From contig JAJTUP010000003.1 in the NCBI GenBank assembly GCA_021399435.1, positions 1,798,001-1,862,000 of the forward strand: 64,000 bases of DNA. The letters run 5' to 3'. The notes beneath the pieces were generated by a model. That model saw nothing but the letters and a program-made list of their open reading frames with translations. It did no database searches and had not been told where the DNA came from. The DNA is from Diaporthe sp. PMI_573. Its lineage: Eukaryota; Ascomycota; Sordariomycetes; Diaporthales; Diaporthaceae. Of the stretch, positions 1-12,335 are shown in pieces. The position numbers were made by a program, and so were the translations under genes. The number at the start of each line of letters is the position of its first letter. Position 1 is the first letter of the stretch.

Positions 1-763
1 CAAGGGGATCTCATCTCTGCACTGTCTGCTACTGCCGCGAAGGAGCAGTCCTCCCCGATCCCACACATTCAAAAGAGCGACAAGGACATTGAGCTTTCAG
101 GACCATTATCACGTGCCCTCGCCGCGCTGAAGAATATCTACGATCACGGCAGTGTCATGGGCTCCTCGGTATTCAAGCGCGATGGCGGGACACGATCTGG
201 GACACGCACGCCTCTGGGTATAGGCCAGCTGACGAACCCTTCCATGGGCGTTTCGGACAATCATAACCTTCTTCCCGGAGCGCCGTATGCGAACTCTGGG
301 CTTCAGAGCCTCGATCCCCACCAAGATGCAGCCATGGCGATGGCCGAAATGCAAAATGGGAGTGGCATGCCGGATTTTCCAGGGTGAGTTTGACCTTGCC
401 TCTAGCCACCGAGACAGCGTAGCTACCAAGCGACACCGCTGACTTGTCGCCAGATTGCCATATGTCACTGGGGCACCTTCTCTCGAAGGCGCCGATCTGG
501 CACCGATTGATCCGAGCACCTACATCGAGCCTATGGAACTTTACGACTCTATCTTCTGGGGTAGGTTGTTTTCTTGGAGTCTTCCCCCCCGCACTTCCCC
601 CCTCCCAACTCTCGAGTGCGTGTTTTGATGAGGCCAAGCTGACCGCCCTGCCACTTTGACAGAGTCCCCTGACCCTTGGAACTCGGGCCTTGATACCATG
701 AACTTCGACTTCCTTGCACAACCACCTCCGGGCCAGCCGCCACAACAGCAGTTTTATTTTTAG
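1..763 (+). CDS. C-terminal part of a putative transcription regulator (5' end outside window)
   Basis: The frame is open from base 1. Two introns fit cleanly: 384-453 (GTGAGT...CAG) and 561-662 (GTAGGT...CAG). The stop is TAG at 761-763. About 184 residues are visible. They are rich in Ser, Gly, Pro and Gln, followed by an acidic and aromatic stretch (YIEPMELYDSIFW, then MNFDFLAQPPP) and a Gln/Phe end. Such tails are common in fungal Zn2Cys6 regulators, where acidic-aromatic segments act as activation regions. The DNA-binding domain is not in the window, so the family is an inference from the tail and not proven. It is followed by 2.9 kb without genes and then a beta-glucosidase. A role in carbohydrate regulation is possible but nothing here shows it. 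Confidence 0.6.
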
Positions 764-1783
764 GAGAAGAAACGACGGTTATTAGTGCTCCACCCATGTA
801 AAATAGTACCAGCTGTGTTCTTTCTCGAGAAACGTGTCTTTTCCGTCCTAGCGTCGGAGTGTTTTGGAGTGGTTTTGAAATGGAAGCGGCTCCTGTCTCA
901 ATGTCATGGTGTTGTTGGCAGCCATTTTCTGGGAACTCATGCTGTAGTTCCTTACTACGCCTGGAGTTGATCTAATTATCACGACCGATGCAGGATGGAG
1001 AAAAGTGACTTGTTAATTCAGACGGGGGCCCGCAAGCTTGTAAGAATGTGCTCCAATGTGGGAGTCTTTGTTGTCTTGATCTGGAGCGAAGGGTTTGGTA
1101 TATCTGGCAAGTCTGTTGACCAGTGGACGTATACGGAGTTTATGATGATCGGTTGGTCTTCAATACTCGGAACGATCGGAGTATCCAGCGCCTTGTTGGG
1201 TTGGGTGGAGATTTGACAGAGAACATCAAAGTGACCGCAAATCATGTGCCGACCGTCTCGGCTTGCGAAAGCTGCTCCAACCTCTCACCTCACAACATGG
1301 GCCGTGAATGACAGAGGCTAGGTTCTACGTCGACACATGAGTTCCTGTCTGAACAGCTCACACAGAGTGTTATCCTACAAAGCATCAACTTGCGGGAGAA
1401 CCATTGACCAGGCACTTCAGTACAGTCGATGCAACCGCATGGGGTCGGTGCTTCGATGCCACGATGCAAGAATATCCCAGACTGTCGGGAATTGTGTGGC
1501 AACATTGGACGCTTTGCATCGTGCAAGGTTATAAATTTCCGAGGCTGATGGAACAGATGCGAGCACATATGCGACTGGTCGGACCCAGAACTTGGGGGCT
1601 TCGTCCGATCACTGCTACGACACGGTGTGATGGCCTCGAGCCGAGACGGCTCACCAGAGTACAACTGACAGCCGAGCAGGTGGATATTGCCGCATATAAA
1701 CCACAGATGCAAGGTGATGAAGGGAAACTCAATTCGACAACCTGCCATGGTAGCATAGCAGCAGCGGCATTGCAGTGCGAGGA

Positions 1784-1806
1784 TGTGTGTGTGTGTGTGT
1801 GTGTGT
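1784..1806. repeat. TG dinucleotide microsatellite
   Basis: About eleven uninterrupted TG units in the non-coding interval upstream of the GH3 gene. Confidence 0.85.
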
Positions 1807-3493
1807 TGCAGAAGCGGGGTATGAATGTATGGGATGGGATGGGAGACTGCACAGGTGACAGTCCGTACATATGCACGACATGCAAGACATGTAGCTAGAA
1901 GTGCGACCTTGCCTTTACTACTGAGCCCCCTCGACGTCGGGTTAAGGATGCTGTGGGCAACAACCACCACCGAACGCAACGTTCTCGTCGGGGTGCGTAG
2001 CGTGGCTGTCGGCGGCCGGTGGCTTGCATCGGATGATGGACGTGGCGTTGCGGGAGTGGAGCGCTGGGCTGTGTGTGCGCACGCGCCGGTGTGCAGCAAG
2101 CAGAGGATTGAACTTGGGACGAAAAAGACAAGCCTCCAACGTTCGTCTTTAAGTCGGGACGACGACAGGAGGAGTGCCTTTGGCAGGGCAACGTTGAGTT
2201 TGGGAGGAGCATGTGGTATTATGCTAAGCACCATAGGCAGGGAAATGCTGGGTATTTCATCTTGTGTGTAATAAATGTGAAGCCGCCGTGGAGGCATATG
2301 AGAAAGGATTTGAATTGGGGCATCAAGCAAGCTGGCAAGCTGACAAGGCAGAGGGGAAGAAGTCTTGTCCTCCGGGAAGGGCGTTGGAGACGGTCGGATG
2401 GCGGCCGTTTCCCCAGAAAAATGTTTACTCGCACATACCCACAAGAACGGGCCAGGTCCGGGGGTGGCACGGGTGGGAAGGAGGAGAAAAGGAGGAGTGG
2501 TGGGAAAAGGCTGGGGCCGTACTGTGCTATTCTGCGGGGTACAGACGTTAACGCCTGACAGGATGGATCGATATCCCCGCAAAACTTCTCCAAGCCAAGC
2601 CCAACAACAAGACGCTCAATACGAACCTCGACCCTCATTTCCCCGTCTCGTCCCTGCGCCTAACGGCGGCGAGCTCCTCTTAGCGGCGAGGCGAGGGCAC
2701 ATAGCTCAATACTTGTGTCTGCTTCCGGCCAGCTCGACAAGCCTCTCATCGGCCCTTTTCCCATCCCCATGGGGCCCTGCCAGGCCACCATGACGCCCTC
2801 GTGGGCCATCCCAAGGAAATGTTGCCATGTTGACTGTGTGTGACACCGCCAGCACCCAAGAAGCAAATCACCGAGACATCCGCCGTCGGTGGATACTCCA
2901 GCTAGGCTGCACAGCAAGCAGCACATCACGCAGAAAGGACATGTCTCTTTGCTCTCTCCCTACCTGAGTCTTGGGTCTGTCCATCCGGTCTAATATGCAG
3001 GACCGCGAAAAACCATGTCGCGGTACATACGCATCTTCCTTCCTCGCAGCTCCAACGCGACAGGAACGCCCAGGGGGGGACTCGGCTCGCCTCGACTCGG
3101 GCCTGATGCTACAGTACACACACGCATCGCTGCTGAGATGCGTGACGGCACGGATGACGATGCATCTTCAGGGATCTGGCCTGCCATGCGGAGAAGCCCC
3201 GGCCAAACTCTGATGGCTTCTTCCCCAGGCCCGCCCCTCAAAATGCCTCTGTCCTGGCTTGGGGGAGGGGGGGTGACAAGGGGGCCCTGCCCTCCACTCG
3301 GTAATTGGATCTCTTTCCACTACGTCGCTTTTTTTCTTGGGATGAACTATTCGCGTCTCCACATCAATATCCCACGCCTAAGACATACTTTCCACAACTT
3401 TTGCTGGCTTCATGCGGTATGCCGAGAGTTTACTTGGTTCGTCCAGTCACTTGCTCACCCCACCGATAAACTCAACTCGCCTCTGGGCCCCGA

Positions 3494-3513
3494 CCCCAGC
3501 GGCCTATAAATAA
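3494..3513 (+). promoter_or_regulatory. TATA-like element and CreA-type motif before the GH3 gene
   Basis: TATAAATAA lies at 3505-3513, 174 bp before the ATG at 3687. Just upstream, 3494-3499 reads CCCCAG, which is CTGGGG on the other strand and fits the SYGGRG consensus for the carbon-catabolite repressor CreA/CRE-1. The motif is short and can occur by chance. Carbon repression is usual for fungal cellulolytic genes, so the assignment is plausible but not shown. Confidence 0.4.
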
Positions 3514-3686
3514 TACCTAATCGCCGTCCCTTTTTCCCTCCGCGTTGTTTTGTTTGGATGTAGAAGCTGCAGTCCGGCTCCTCGGTAGCACTGCGTCGTT
3601 CCGTTAGGCTACTCGTCCACTCCTACAGCACGGTAGCACCGCCGATACGAAAATTATTGGCCGGGTCTCTGACAACATTGCACGCC

Positions 3687-6665
3687 ATGAAGTCCTCGCC
3701 CGCTACCGCCCTCGTTTGGCTGGCGGCGAGCTGCGGCTCTGCTTCCGCAGGAGCTATCGGTGGGCCTGTAAAGGTAAGCTTCTATCTCATGTCGAGGTTC
3801 ATTCGCGTCCGGTGCCACCAGCATAGCCTGCCAGCTCGGCTCTTTTAAAATGGTGCAGTCGCTACCAGACTTTGGACCAAATGCTTTAGCCCCTGGGACT
3901 TGGTGTTGGCCACCCAGCTCAGGGGTTTCAGCACCATGAGCTGTGTCAATTTTCTGAGTACTGTTGTGGCTAGTCTTCTGCAGCTGGCTGACGCTCCTTT
4001 CAAGGTTCAACAACGACAGTCGGATCTTGCTTTCTCTCCTCCCTCCTATCCCTCGCCATGGATGGACCCGGAGGCCGACGGCTGGGCAGATGCCTATGCC
4101 CAGGCGAGAGACTTCGTCTCTCAGATGACACTCCTTGAGAAGGTCAACATCACGACCGGTACCGGGTGAGTATTCTTACCCACGGGGACCTGGCACAGGA
4201 CTGACTGTAGAGCAGCTGGGAGAGCGAGGTGTGCGTTGGCAACGTTGGTTCGGTGCCCCGGCTTGGTCTTCACAAGAACCTGTGTCTGCAGGACTCCCCT
4301 CTCGGCATTCGTTTCGCGGACTGGGCCTCTGCGTTCCCGGCTGGCCTTACGGCAGCAGCCACTTTTGACCGTGGTCTGATGTACGAGAGAGGCCTGGCCA
4401 TGGGTGAAGAGCACAGGGGCAAGGGCATTGACATCCAGCTGGGTCCAGTCGCCGGTCCTATCGGTCGTGCTCCTACTGGAGGCCGGAATTGGGAGGGCTT
4501 CTCGCCTGACCCTGTACTGACCGGTGTTGGTATGGCCGAGACGATCAAGGGCATTCAAGACGCTGGTGTGATTGCCACTGCAAAGCATTACATCGCCAAT
4601 GAACAAGGTAAGAGCTGCTCCTGACTCCCACATCGTGCTGAAGGCGCAGCGTCTGACGCACGGAACAGAGCATTTCCGTCAGGCCGGCGAAGCACAAGGC
4701 TATGGTTTCAACATCAGCGAGTCCATGTCGTCCAACATCGACGACAAGACGCTGCATGAGCTCTACCTGTGGCCGTTTGCCGATGCTGTCCGGGCTGGAG
4801 TAGGCTCCTTCATGTGTTCCTACCAGCAGATCAACAACTCCTATGGCTGCCAGAACTCAAAGATCATGAACGACATCCTGAAGAACGAGCTGGGCTTCCA
4901 AGGATTTGTCATGAGCGACTGGGGTGCGCACCACACCGGAGTCGGCGCGGCTGTCGCTGGTTTGGATATGTCCATGCCCGGTGACACGGCCTTTAGCTCT
5001 GGCCTCTCCTTCTGGGGTACCAACTTGACTTTGGCTGTTTTGAACGGTACAATGCCCCTGTACCGTCTTGACGATATGGCAATGAGGATCATGGCCGCAT
5101 ACTTCAAGGTCGGTCGAACTGTCGACGAGCCGTATCCCAACTTCTCCTCTTGGTCAAGGGAAACTTTTGGATTCGTGCACGCTGGTGCCGATGAAGGATA
5201 CCAACAGATCAACTTCCACGTCGATGTGAGAGGCGACCACGCGGCCCTCATCCGGGAGGTCGCCGCGAAGGGAACTGTGCTATTGAAGAATACTGGTGCT
5301 CTCCCTCTCGACAAGCCACGATTCCTCGCGGTCATCGGTGAAGATGCTGGTCCTAACCTGAACGGCCCCAATGGATGCGCCGATAGAGGTTGCGACAACG
5401 GCACTTTGGCTATGGGATGGGGATCTGGAACAGCAGACTTCCCTTATCTCGTGACCCCGGACACTGCACTCCAGAACCAGGCTCTCGAGGACGGAAGCCG
5501 ATACGAGAGCATTCTTGACAACTATGCGACTAGCCAGATCAACGCTCTGGTTGCGCAGGCCTATGCCACACCCATTGTTTTCGTAAATGCCGACAGCGGA
5601 GAGGGTTATATCAGCGTTGACGGCAACGAGGGCGACCGAAACAACCTCACTCTGTGGCACAGCGGCGACGAGCTGATCAAGAACGTCTCTGCCCTGAACA
5701 ACAACACCATCGTCGTCATCCACAGCGTCGGCCCAACGCTGCTCACTGAATGGTACGACAACCCTAACATCACGGCAATTGTCTGGGCCGGTCTGCCTGG
5801 GCAGGAGTCGGGCAACTCGATTGTCGACGTTCTCTACGGCAAGGTCAACCCGGCTGGCCGCACCCCCTTTACCTGGGGTGCCACACGCGAGAGCTATGGC
5901 ACTGATGTCTTGTACGAGGCAAACAACGGGGAGGGTGCGCCGCAGGATGAGTTCACAGAGGGCTCGTTCATTGACTACCGTCATTTCGACAAGACGAACC
6001 AAACCCCAATCTACGAGTTCGGCTTCGGGTTGAGCTACACAACCTTCGAATACGCGAACCTGAACATTGTTGAGGGCACCGCGGGTCCGTACGAGCCGAC
6101 CACAGGCTCTTCTGCCTCAGCTCCCATTATCGGAAGCTCCAACTACTCGACCAACTTGGAAGACTACGCTTTCCCCTCCGACCAGTTGGACTACGTTACC
6201 CGCTACATCTACCCTTACCTGAACACTACCACCTCGGCCGCCGAGGCAAGCCAGGACCCCTTCTACGGCCAGGCAGCCGAGGAATTCCTCCCACCCAACG
6301 CCATCTCCTCCGACCCCATCACCCTCTCCCCCGCCGGCGGCGGACCCGGCGGCAATCCAGGCCTGTACGAAGTCCTGTACACCGTCACCGCGGACATCAC
6401 CAACACCGGCTCCCTGGCAGGCGACGAGGTGCCCCAGCTGTACGTCTCCCTCGGCGGGCCGGACGACCCTCCCGTCGTGCTGCGCGGCTTCGACAGGCTC
6501 AGCCTCGAGCCGGGCGAGACGGCCACCTTCAGCGCCGACCTTCAGCGCCGCGACCTCAGCAACTGGGACGTCGTCTCCCAGAACTGGGTCATCTCCGAGT
6601 TCCCCAAGACGGTGTACGTCGGCCGCAGCAGCAGGAAGCTGGACCTTCAGGCGCCCCTGCCTTAG
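3687..6665 (+). CDS. Secreted GH3 beta-glucosidase (cellobiase)
   Basis: Releases glucose from cellobiose and short beta-glucans outside the cell. Four exons (3687-3773, 3984-4165, 4216-4607, 4669-6665) join in phase to give 885 residues, the size expected for the large fungal GH3 class. The start was chosen because it gives a clear secretion signal (residues 1-21). Visible motifs are [12 protein letters not shown] and [10 protein letters not shown] in the N-terminal barrel, and the nucleophile Asp in GFVMSDW at about residue 304. The second GH3 domain includes [11 protein letters not shown] and [17 protein letters not shown], then [13 protein letters not shown] fibronectin-III-like end ([17 protein letters not shown]) follows. 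The roughly 100-residue insert before the FnIII-like domain is normal for this subfamily. AATAAA follows at 6792. A second GH3 gene lies at 28 kb. Confidence 0.96.
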
Positions 6666-7777
6666 GTGGGCGGGTTCGAGTGTGGGCTCCCGGGAAGTAG
6701 CTTTCAGGCATGAGAACGGGGGCAGCCGTATACTTTGTGGGACTCCTTTGTAAACTTCTGTCTGCTCCAACCTGGGTTCAGAATACGCCTTAATAAATAA
6801 TGATTCCACGAAACGACGCACAACATGTACTATCAATAGGGAGCTTAAATGCATGCCCACCGCTCATCGTACCCCAACCTTCGTAGCCCATGACATCTGC
6901 AGATTGAATCTGGAATATTCCCAGACAAGTAGACCCACGCACTATCATACTTTCAACCATGACCTGAGACAACAAACCTGGTCTATGAAAACACACCCCA
7001 GCCCGCGAGCACCTACTTGCAGCAAATAGACCAGATGACGGGCGATATCACCTGCTCAGGCCAGGCGTGCGGCATAGGACTCGGCTGTGACCTCCCGAAG
7101 TCCCCGTACTCGTCTTGGCCAGTTGGCAAACTCGCCAGGTGCGTATTCGTGAATGTGGCAATGGCCCCGGTGAGAGTCCCGAAAATCAGCCGCTTGTCAT
7201 GCTGGTTGTCACCCACCACGGTGCCCATGCTTTGCCTTTTTCTGGTGGTTTATGAAGTTGGTAGTTGGCTCTGGGACCCATGCGCAAAAGGGAGTTATTG
7301 TCCGAGTAGTCGGTCCATGGGATTCAACAGACGGGCAAGGAAGGCACCGGTATGGCAATAGCGAGTTACTGCGACAAGCGGGCAGACCACGCTGGTGAAG
7401 CTGCAAAATTGTAGCTATGTAGAAGTACCAAATGTTGCATACGTGAAGATGATAATACGGTATTAGTATTCTCTACCCTCAGAACTTGGCCGAGGAAAAT
7501 GGCCTCGCAATATGAGACAGTATAATTAGCACCAATAGTCCACCAACCTGCATTACAGCAGGCGTAATAACGCCGCGCCGGCCAAAGTCGGACCTGCTCT
7601 TAACGCGAGGGTGAAAGCAATTATGCACAGGCCATAGGTAAAGGGGGAACGCCAGTCCTCGGCTGTGGGAGTATGTATCCAAAAGGCATGATGTGTCTCT
7701 GATCGTTCCTGATGACGTTCCACCTCAAAGTACCAGGAGGAACAATTGCAAGTAGACACTGACTCCGTTCCCGTCGC
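6666..7777. other. Convergent 3' interval between GH3 and sterol reductase genes
   Basis: Holds the 3' ends of two convergent genes. AATAAA at 6792-6797 is the likely poly(A) signal of the beta-glucosidase. I see no protein-like frame or RNA gene in the rest. Confidence 0.55.
6792..6797 (+). terminator. Poly(A) signal AATAAA of the GH3 gene
   Basis: Canonical AATAAA 127 bp after the stop codon, inside TAATAAATAA. Confidence 0.5.
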
Positions 7778-9363
7778 CTAGTAGATGTAAGGGATGATCC
7801 TCCACCGGACAATCTTCTTGTACTTCTCCCAGTCCTCGCCATACTTGCGTTGGCACTTCTCATCGTCGCGCAGATCACGGTGGACGAGCAGGACGGCAAA
7901 GTAGATCACGTAGAAGTAGGTGAAGATGGTGCCCCAGCCCCTCGCGGCGCCCTGGATGACCTCCCTGCCGTCGGCCATCTTAAAGGCGCCCTCGGCATTC
8001 GTGCCAGCGGACAGGATCAGGTAGCCGGCCATCCCCGTCGGCAGGCAGTAGGGCCAAGCTTGTAGCCAGTCACCGAAGTAGTTGATGTGACGCGCAACAC
8101 CCCACCAGCCGGACGTGATGAGCCGGGAGCCAGTCCTGGTCTCGATGTACTTTAGGTGGGCGACGCTTGGGTCGTTGGGGTTTGTGCGGAAGGTGTTCTT
8201 CTGGGAGTTTGCGAGGCGGAATATCGAGAAGCCCGCTAAGAGCATCACGAAGACGGCCGTGAGCCAGACCGGGCCCAGGGTCACGGGGTAGACTGAGAGG
8301 TACTTGGTCTGCAGGCTGTAGAAAAAGGGCACCCAGACGAGGTCGCCAAAGGCAAGCATGCAGCCGAAGCCGTCGGTGGTGATATCCATGGTGGTGAGGA
8401 TGGCGGGCTCCATGAAGACGCCGTCAAGCACGTAGAGAGCCTGCACGACGGCGATGAATACAATGCTGTCGGTGACAACGCCATAGGTACGGTACTGCTT
8501 GGCGACGAAAGCGCAGTTGAAGAGGATATAACCGAGCATGCCGGGGCGCAGCTCCATGAACTCCTTGATGTCGATCTCGCCGATTAGGGGCAGGGTCACG
8601 CGGGGGTTCAGCTCGCGACCGATAAACCAGTCGTACATGATGTTCCCGGAGTGGCCTCCAGCTGCCAGCTCACGAAACTCCTTGTTGCCCGCCTTGACGG
8701 AGAAGGATCGGACGTACACGAAAGTGGCGAGCGCGTAGGATATGAGGATGTTCGCGGTGAGGAGCTGGACGTAGTTGTCGGTCATGAAAGTCCAGACTGG
8801 GAAGTAGGCGCCTTGTTGGATGGTACCGGCGAGGCAGACGATGAGTGTGAAGATGATGGAGCTGAAGCCTGTGACGAATTGTTAGCAGGACATCTCTTTT
8901 ACCAGAACAAAGTTGGGCCCACTTACTGTTCATGCGGTACTTCAGCCTCCCACCGCTGCTAAGCTCGACACCGTCGGCCTCGACGGCAGGCAAGACACGG
9001 TACAGCACGGCGTTGAAGAGGTAGTATACCAGGGTCCAGCCCGTGACCTCCCAGCTTGCCAGGCCCCAGACCCCGTTGGCGGGCCACCCGACATCGCGTT
9101 TCAGTTCTTGGAGGTCGATGGTCTTCCAGTTTGTCAAAAGCGGGGGAGCAGGACAGCCGGACACGTCGTTGCAGGCGAAGGAGAAGAGGTAGAGCAGGAT
9201 GGGGAGACCGAAGGAGACAACGGCAGCTCCGGGACTGTGGCACGCAAGAGTGTTAGTCAAGTTGTGGGTGGGTCTAGGAGAGAGACACCGGGGGGGGAGG
9301 CACATACGGTCCAAAGAACTCGTAGCCATGTTCCTGGCCCGAAGGACTAGATTTCGGAGGCAT
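7778..9363 (-). CDS. erg24: Delta(14)-sterol reductase (ERG24 / erg-3 type)
   Basis: Reduces the C14-C15 double bond of the sterol intermediate left after C-14 demethylation in ergosterol synthesis, in the ER membrane with NADPH. Three minus-strand exons (9363-9308, 9234-8927, 8868-7778) join in phase to give 484 residues, the usual length. Most of the chain is hydrophobic membrane segments. The family signatures are present: ELNPR after GRE, the C-terminal SGWWGVARHINYFGDW, and the end KYGEDWEKYKKIVRWRIIPYIY split across the last 25 residues. The start MPPKSSPSGQEHGYEFFGP resembles other fungal members. The related C-24(28) reductase ERG4 is the main alternative, but length, N-terminus and C-terminal motif favour ERG24. 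The enzyme is the target of morpholine fungicides. Confidence 0.93.
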
Positions 9364-10941
9364 CGCGACGCGACTCGGTTGATCGTGCAGGTGAAGCTGC
9401 GCGGATGGTGAGGTCTGCGGTGCGGTACGACACAGCGCAGCGCTGCAGGAGCAGTTGAGGAGTCAATGTAGGTGTAGATGAAGGTGAGAGAATGAGGAGG
9501 TGCTCGCGAGGGCAGCCGGATGTAACTGCTGCCGTTTGGTCCGATGTTGAGAAGGTGCTGGTCTGGGCGGGAGGAGACCCCGAAGCTCTTTGTAGTTAAG
9601 ATCAATCGATGCCAGCAGCAATGTCAATGATGCAAAACGAGACTTTTCACCAAGCTCGCTGCCAAATCGAGTTAGTGAGGGCCGCGGGTGGAGCCGCCCA
9701 GGCATTAGACCACCCCTGCCTTTTGCACTTGAAGCATTTCATGACGTCTTTCAACTCACTTGCGATACTCTCAGGCCAGCAGAATTTAGGTGGTAAGAAA
9801 CGGCGGTTAAACAGGTGTATTTGGTATCTGGCTGTTCAAGTGGGGCATCAGGGATCCGAAATGTGAAAACCAGAGATGCCTCCTTGATACCAGGCCTAAA
9901 ACATGGGCAAGTGAGGGAGGGACTGATGATCCTTGGAGGACGCGAGAAGCCTGCAAGTCAATCAATATATCCAAATGCTAGTCCAGTTCCAAGTCCAGTG
10001 CCCTACCATTATTGGCTGCAGGGACCGCACCAGTGAATGTGTGTGCATGTAAGAGAGAATATTAGACACACACTTGCTGCAACAAGATCGACCATCTGTG
10101 CTGCATCATTCAATTATACGGACGTCCCTGAGCGTGGTTGGCTCGGTGTGAGTGGGTTCTGCAACGGCATCAAATGTCTGTTACGAGGGCACATCGCATT
10201 CACAGTCTAATGATAGATGGGTTTTGCAGAAGAACTTGTGCTGTAGCATTTCGACTAATGATTTTGGACGATCATGGATGCGTGGATCCTTGAGGCTCTT
10301 TGGGATATGTTGCTTAGGTCTTAGGTTCACACGGGTGATACTGGACATGGAGAGACAATCGTACGCTTGGCCATAATGGGCATCGAGGGGCGCCTGGGTT
10401 CCTGGGTACCTCGGGGCCTACTGTGCGACGGAGGATCAGCCGTTGCTAATTCGGGCTACCGTCCTCCGTACTGTACTGTACCTAACTGCGGGTGACGGGA
10501 CGTCTAGAGGGCTGGACGGCTGTCATCCCTCGGCCCCTCGTCAGTCAAAATGCGACAGCTGTCCCCTGTCCCCTGCTCATCCCAATCCAACATATTCGAT
10601 GTTTCGGCTGACGACCTTGGCTCCACGCAACGACGCAAGCATTCCTTTGACCAAACATTCGACGACAAGCCGGAGCAGGCTGCACTGGACGGAGCACTCG
10701 CCACCTCATTCCTTGAACTCCCTCCCATCGCCGACACGGCTGCGCACCTGTTCCAACAGCATCAACATCCGCACCACCCACACGACTCGCTTCCTCCACC
10801 CCGTGTCCACTCTTTACAATCCCGTCTAGCGGCCAGCACGGGGCAGCTCGACGATCTACTGCTCCACACTCGGGTTGGTCTTGAACTTCGGTCCAGAATC
10901 GAGCCAGAGCCGCGTACACCTCTCCAAGGCATCGCCCAACA
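9364..10941. other. Divergent 5' interval between erg24 and atg27
   Basis: Contains the upstream regions of two divergently transcribed genes. Open frames in it (for example plus strand 10550-11176, which runs into atg27 in another frame) have biased Gln/His/Pro text and no recognisable domain. No RNA gene or repeat stands out. Confidence 0.5.
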
Positions 10942-12133
10942 ATGGTCTCTCGATCGCGCCTGCTGCTCCTGGCAGCGGCTCTCCTCGGGGTTTCCCTCGC
11001 TGCCGACGAAAAGACCACAACCACAACAGCCTGCACGGCCACGGCGACCGGCGGGAAGGCCTACTTCGACCTGCGGCCGGACATCGCGGTCGCACCGAAG
11101 AGTGGGAAGCACAAGCGCGCCAAGTCAGAAGACTACACAGCAAGGGGCTACGACTATGGATACAACTTCACTCTGAATATCTGCGAGGCCGTCATACAGA
11201 AACCGGAAAAGGTCGTGGGCATCGACGACGCCCTCTGGAAGAACGTCAGCGCCTACTATGAGGGCAAGGATGGGAAGACATACTCCCTAGGGTAAGCTCG
11301 GCCTGCCCAGACGGAAGCAAAGGGGTTTCCTGCGGTTGCTAACCCACACGGAACAGACAACAATCAGCTGTCCTGACGCCTAGAGGAAGCCAACTGGTCC
11401 TGCAGTACTCCGATGGCTCACCTTGCGGCCCATCGGCAAAGAAGAGAGATGTCGAACAGACCGAAGCAACAGACCTGCCGCCGTCCGCCGACAGGGGCTC
11501 GAGCAACAGCGCCTACTCCAGCTCTTTGGACACCGTGACGATTGGGGACGACAACACCGTGTTGATCGAGAAGGCCGAGGAGATCAGGCGAAAATCGGCG
11601 ACCATTTCTTTCCGCTGCGACCGCGAGAGCGTCAGCCCTACCGCCACTGTCTCTTTCGTCGGCGCGGACCCGGATGAGTGCAACTACATGTTCGTGGTGC
11701 GCAGCCAACATGCGTGTGCCGGTGTCCAGCCCTCCAAGCCGGGGAGCGTAGGACCGGGCGGCGTCTTTGCCCTCATTTTCCTTATTGCTATTGCGGTGTA
11801 CTTTGCCGGTGGTGTATTCTACCAGAGGACGGTGGCCAACGCCCGGGGCTGGAAGCAGCTGCCGAATTACAGCCTCTGGGCGGGGATCTGGAGCTTCATC
11901 TCGGTGAGCAATCATCCGGCCAGTCTTGTACGGAAGCGGAGAAGCTCGAGCAGCTAATCAATGTTGCGTCGTAGGATACCTTTGTGATTCTAACCTCTTC
12001 ATGTGCCCGTTTCATGCCGAGCCGGAGGGGCTACTCGTCGCTTTCTATATCGCCAAATGGGCGCGGGATGGGAAGAAGCAGAGAAGACGAGGACCGACTG
12101 ATCGGCCAATTGGATGAGGAATGGGATGACTGA
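10942..12133 (+). CDS. atg27: Autophagy-related protein 27 (Atg27, MRH-domain type I membrane protein)
   Basis: Atg27 cycles between Golgi/endosome, vacuole and the Atg9 pool and supports autophagosome membrane supply. Three exons (10942-11291, 11357-11903, 11975-12133) join in phase to give 351 residues. A signal peptide (residues 1-21) is followed by a lumenal Cys-containing mannose-6-phosphate-receptor-like region. An example is YDYGYNFTLNICEAV, which is typical of MRH folds. One membrane span (VFALIFLIAIAVYFAGGVFY, about residues 252-271) leads to a short cytosolic tail. The tail has a YSSL tyrosine sorting motif and ends LIGQLDEEWDD, the ending typical of filamentous fungal Atg27. It is convergent with the glycosidase at 12336. 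Confidence 0.9.
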
Positions 12134-12335
12134 AGAGGCAGACCCACGGCCAGAAACTGACTCCGGAGGCTGTTGGATTTGATAGACAAGATGCACGACA
12201 TTTTTGATCGGTTTGGGCATTAGGGCCATGGGAATCTGGCGTTCACGGTAGACGGCGCAGGGCCATTGGTATTTACATTTTCAAGCTGAATTCGAAATAT
12301 AGGTACAGAATTCCTCCCACTTCTGCCTTCTATTC

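Larger units (their letters stand above)
764..3686. other. Gene-free interval, probable extended upstream region of the GH3 gene
   Basis: No frame here shows domain-like protein. The longest one, on the minus strand at 1290-2582, is low-complexity Pro/Ser/Thr/His text. The interval contains a TG dinucleotide run at 1784-1806. Near its end are a TATA-like element and a CTGGGG motif, listed separately. It most likely holds the 3' UTR of the upstream regulator and a long promoter for the beta-glucosidase. Confidence 0.5.

Noticed and set aside
1290..2582. 430-codon minus-strand open frame
   Set aside because: The text is dominated by Pro/Ser/Thr/His with repeats from the TG microsatellite (a run of Thr-His). 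It has no domain and no homologue-like segments. Treated as promoter sequence.
6061..6360. Insertion in the first GH3 enzyme between the second domain and the FnIII-like domain
   Set aside because: A segment of this size at this place is usual in large fungal GH3 beta-glucosidases, so it is not an anomaly.
10550..11176. 208-codon frame overlapping the atg27 start
   Set aside because: It runs in another frame through the atg27 first exon, with Gln/His/Arg-rich text. The Atg27 frame has a signal peptide and conserved motifs.
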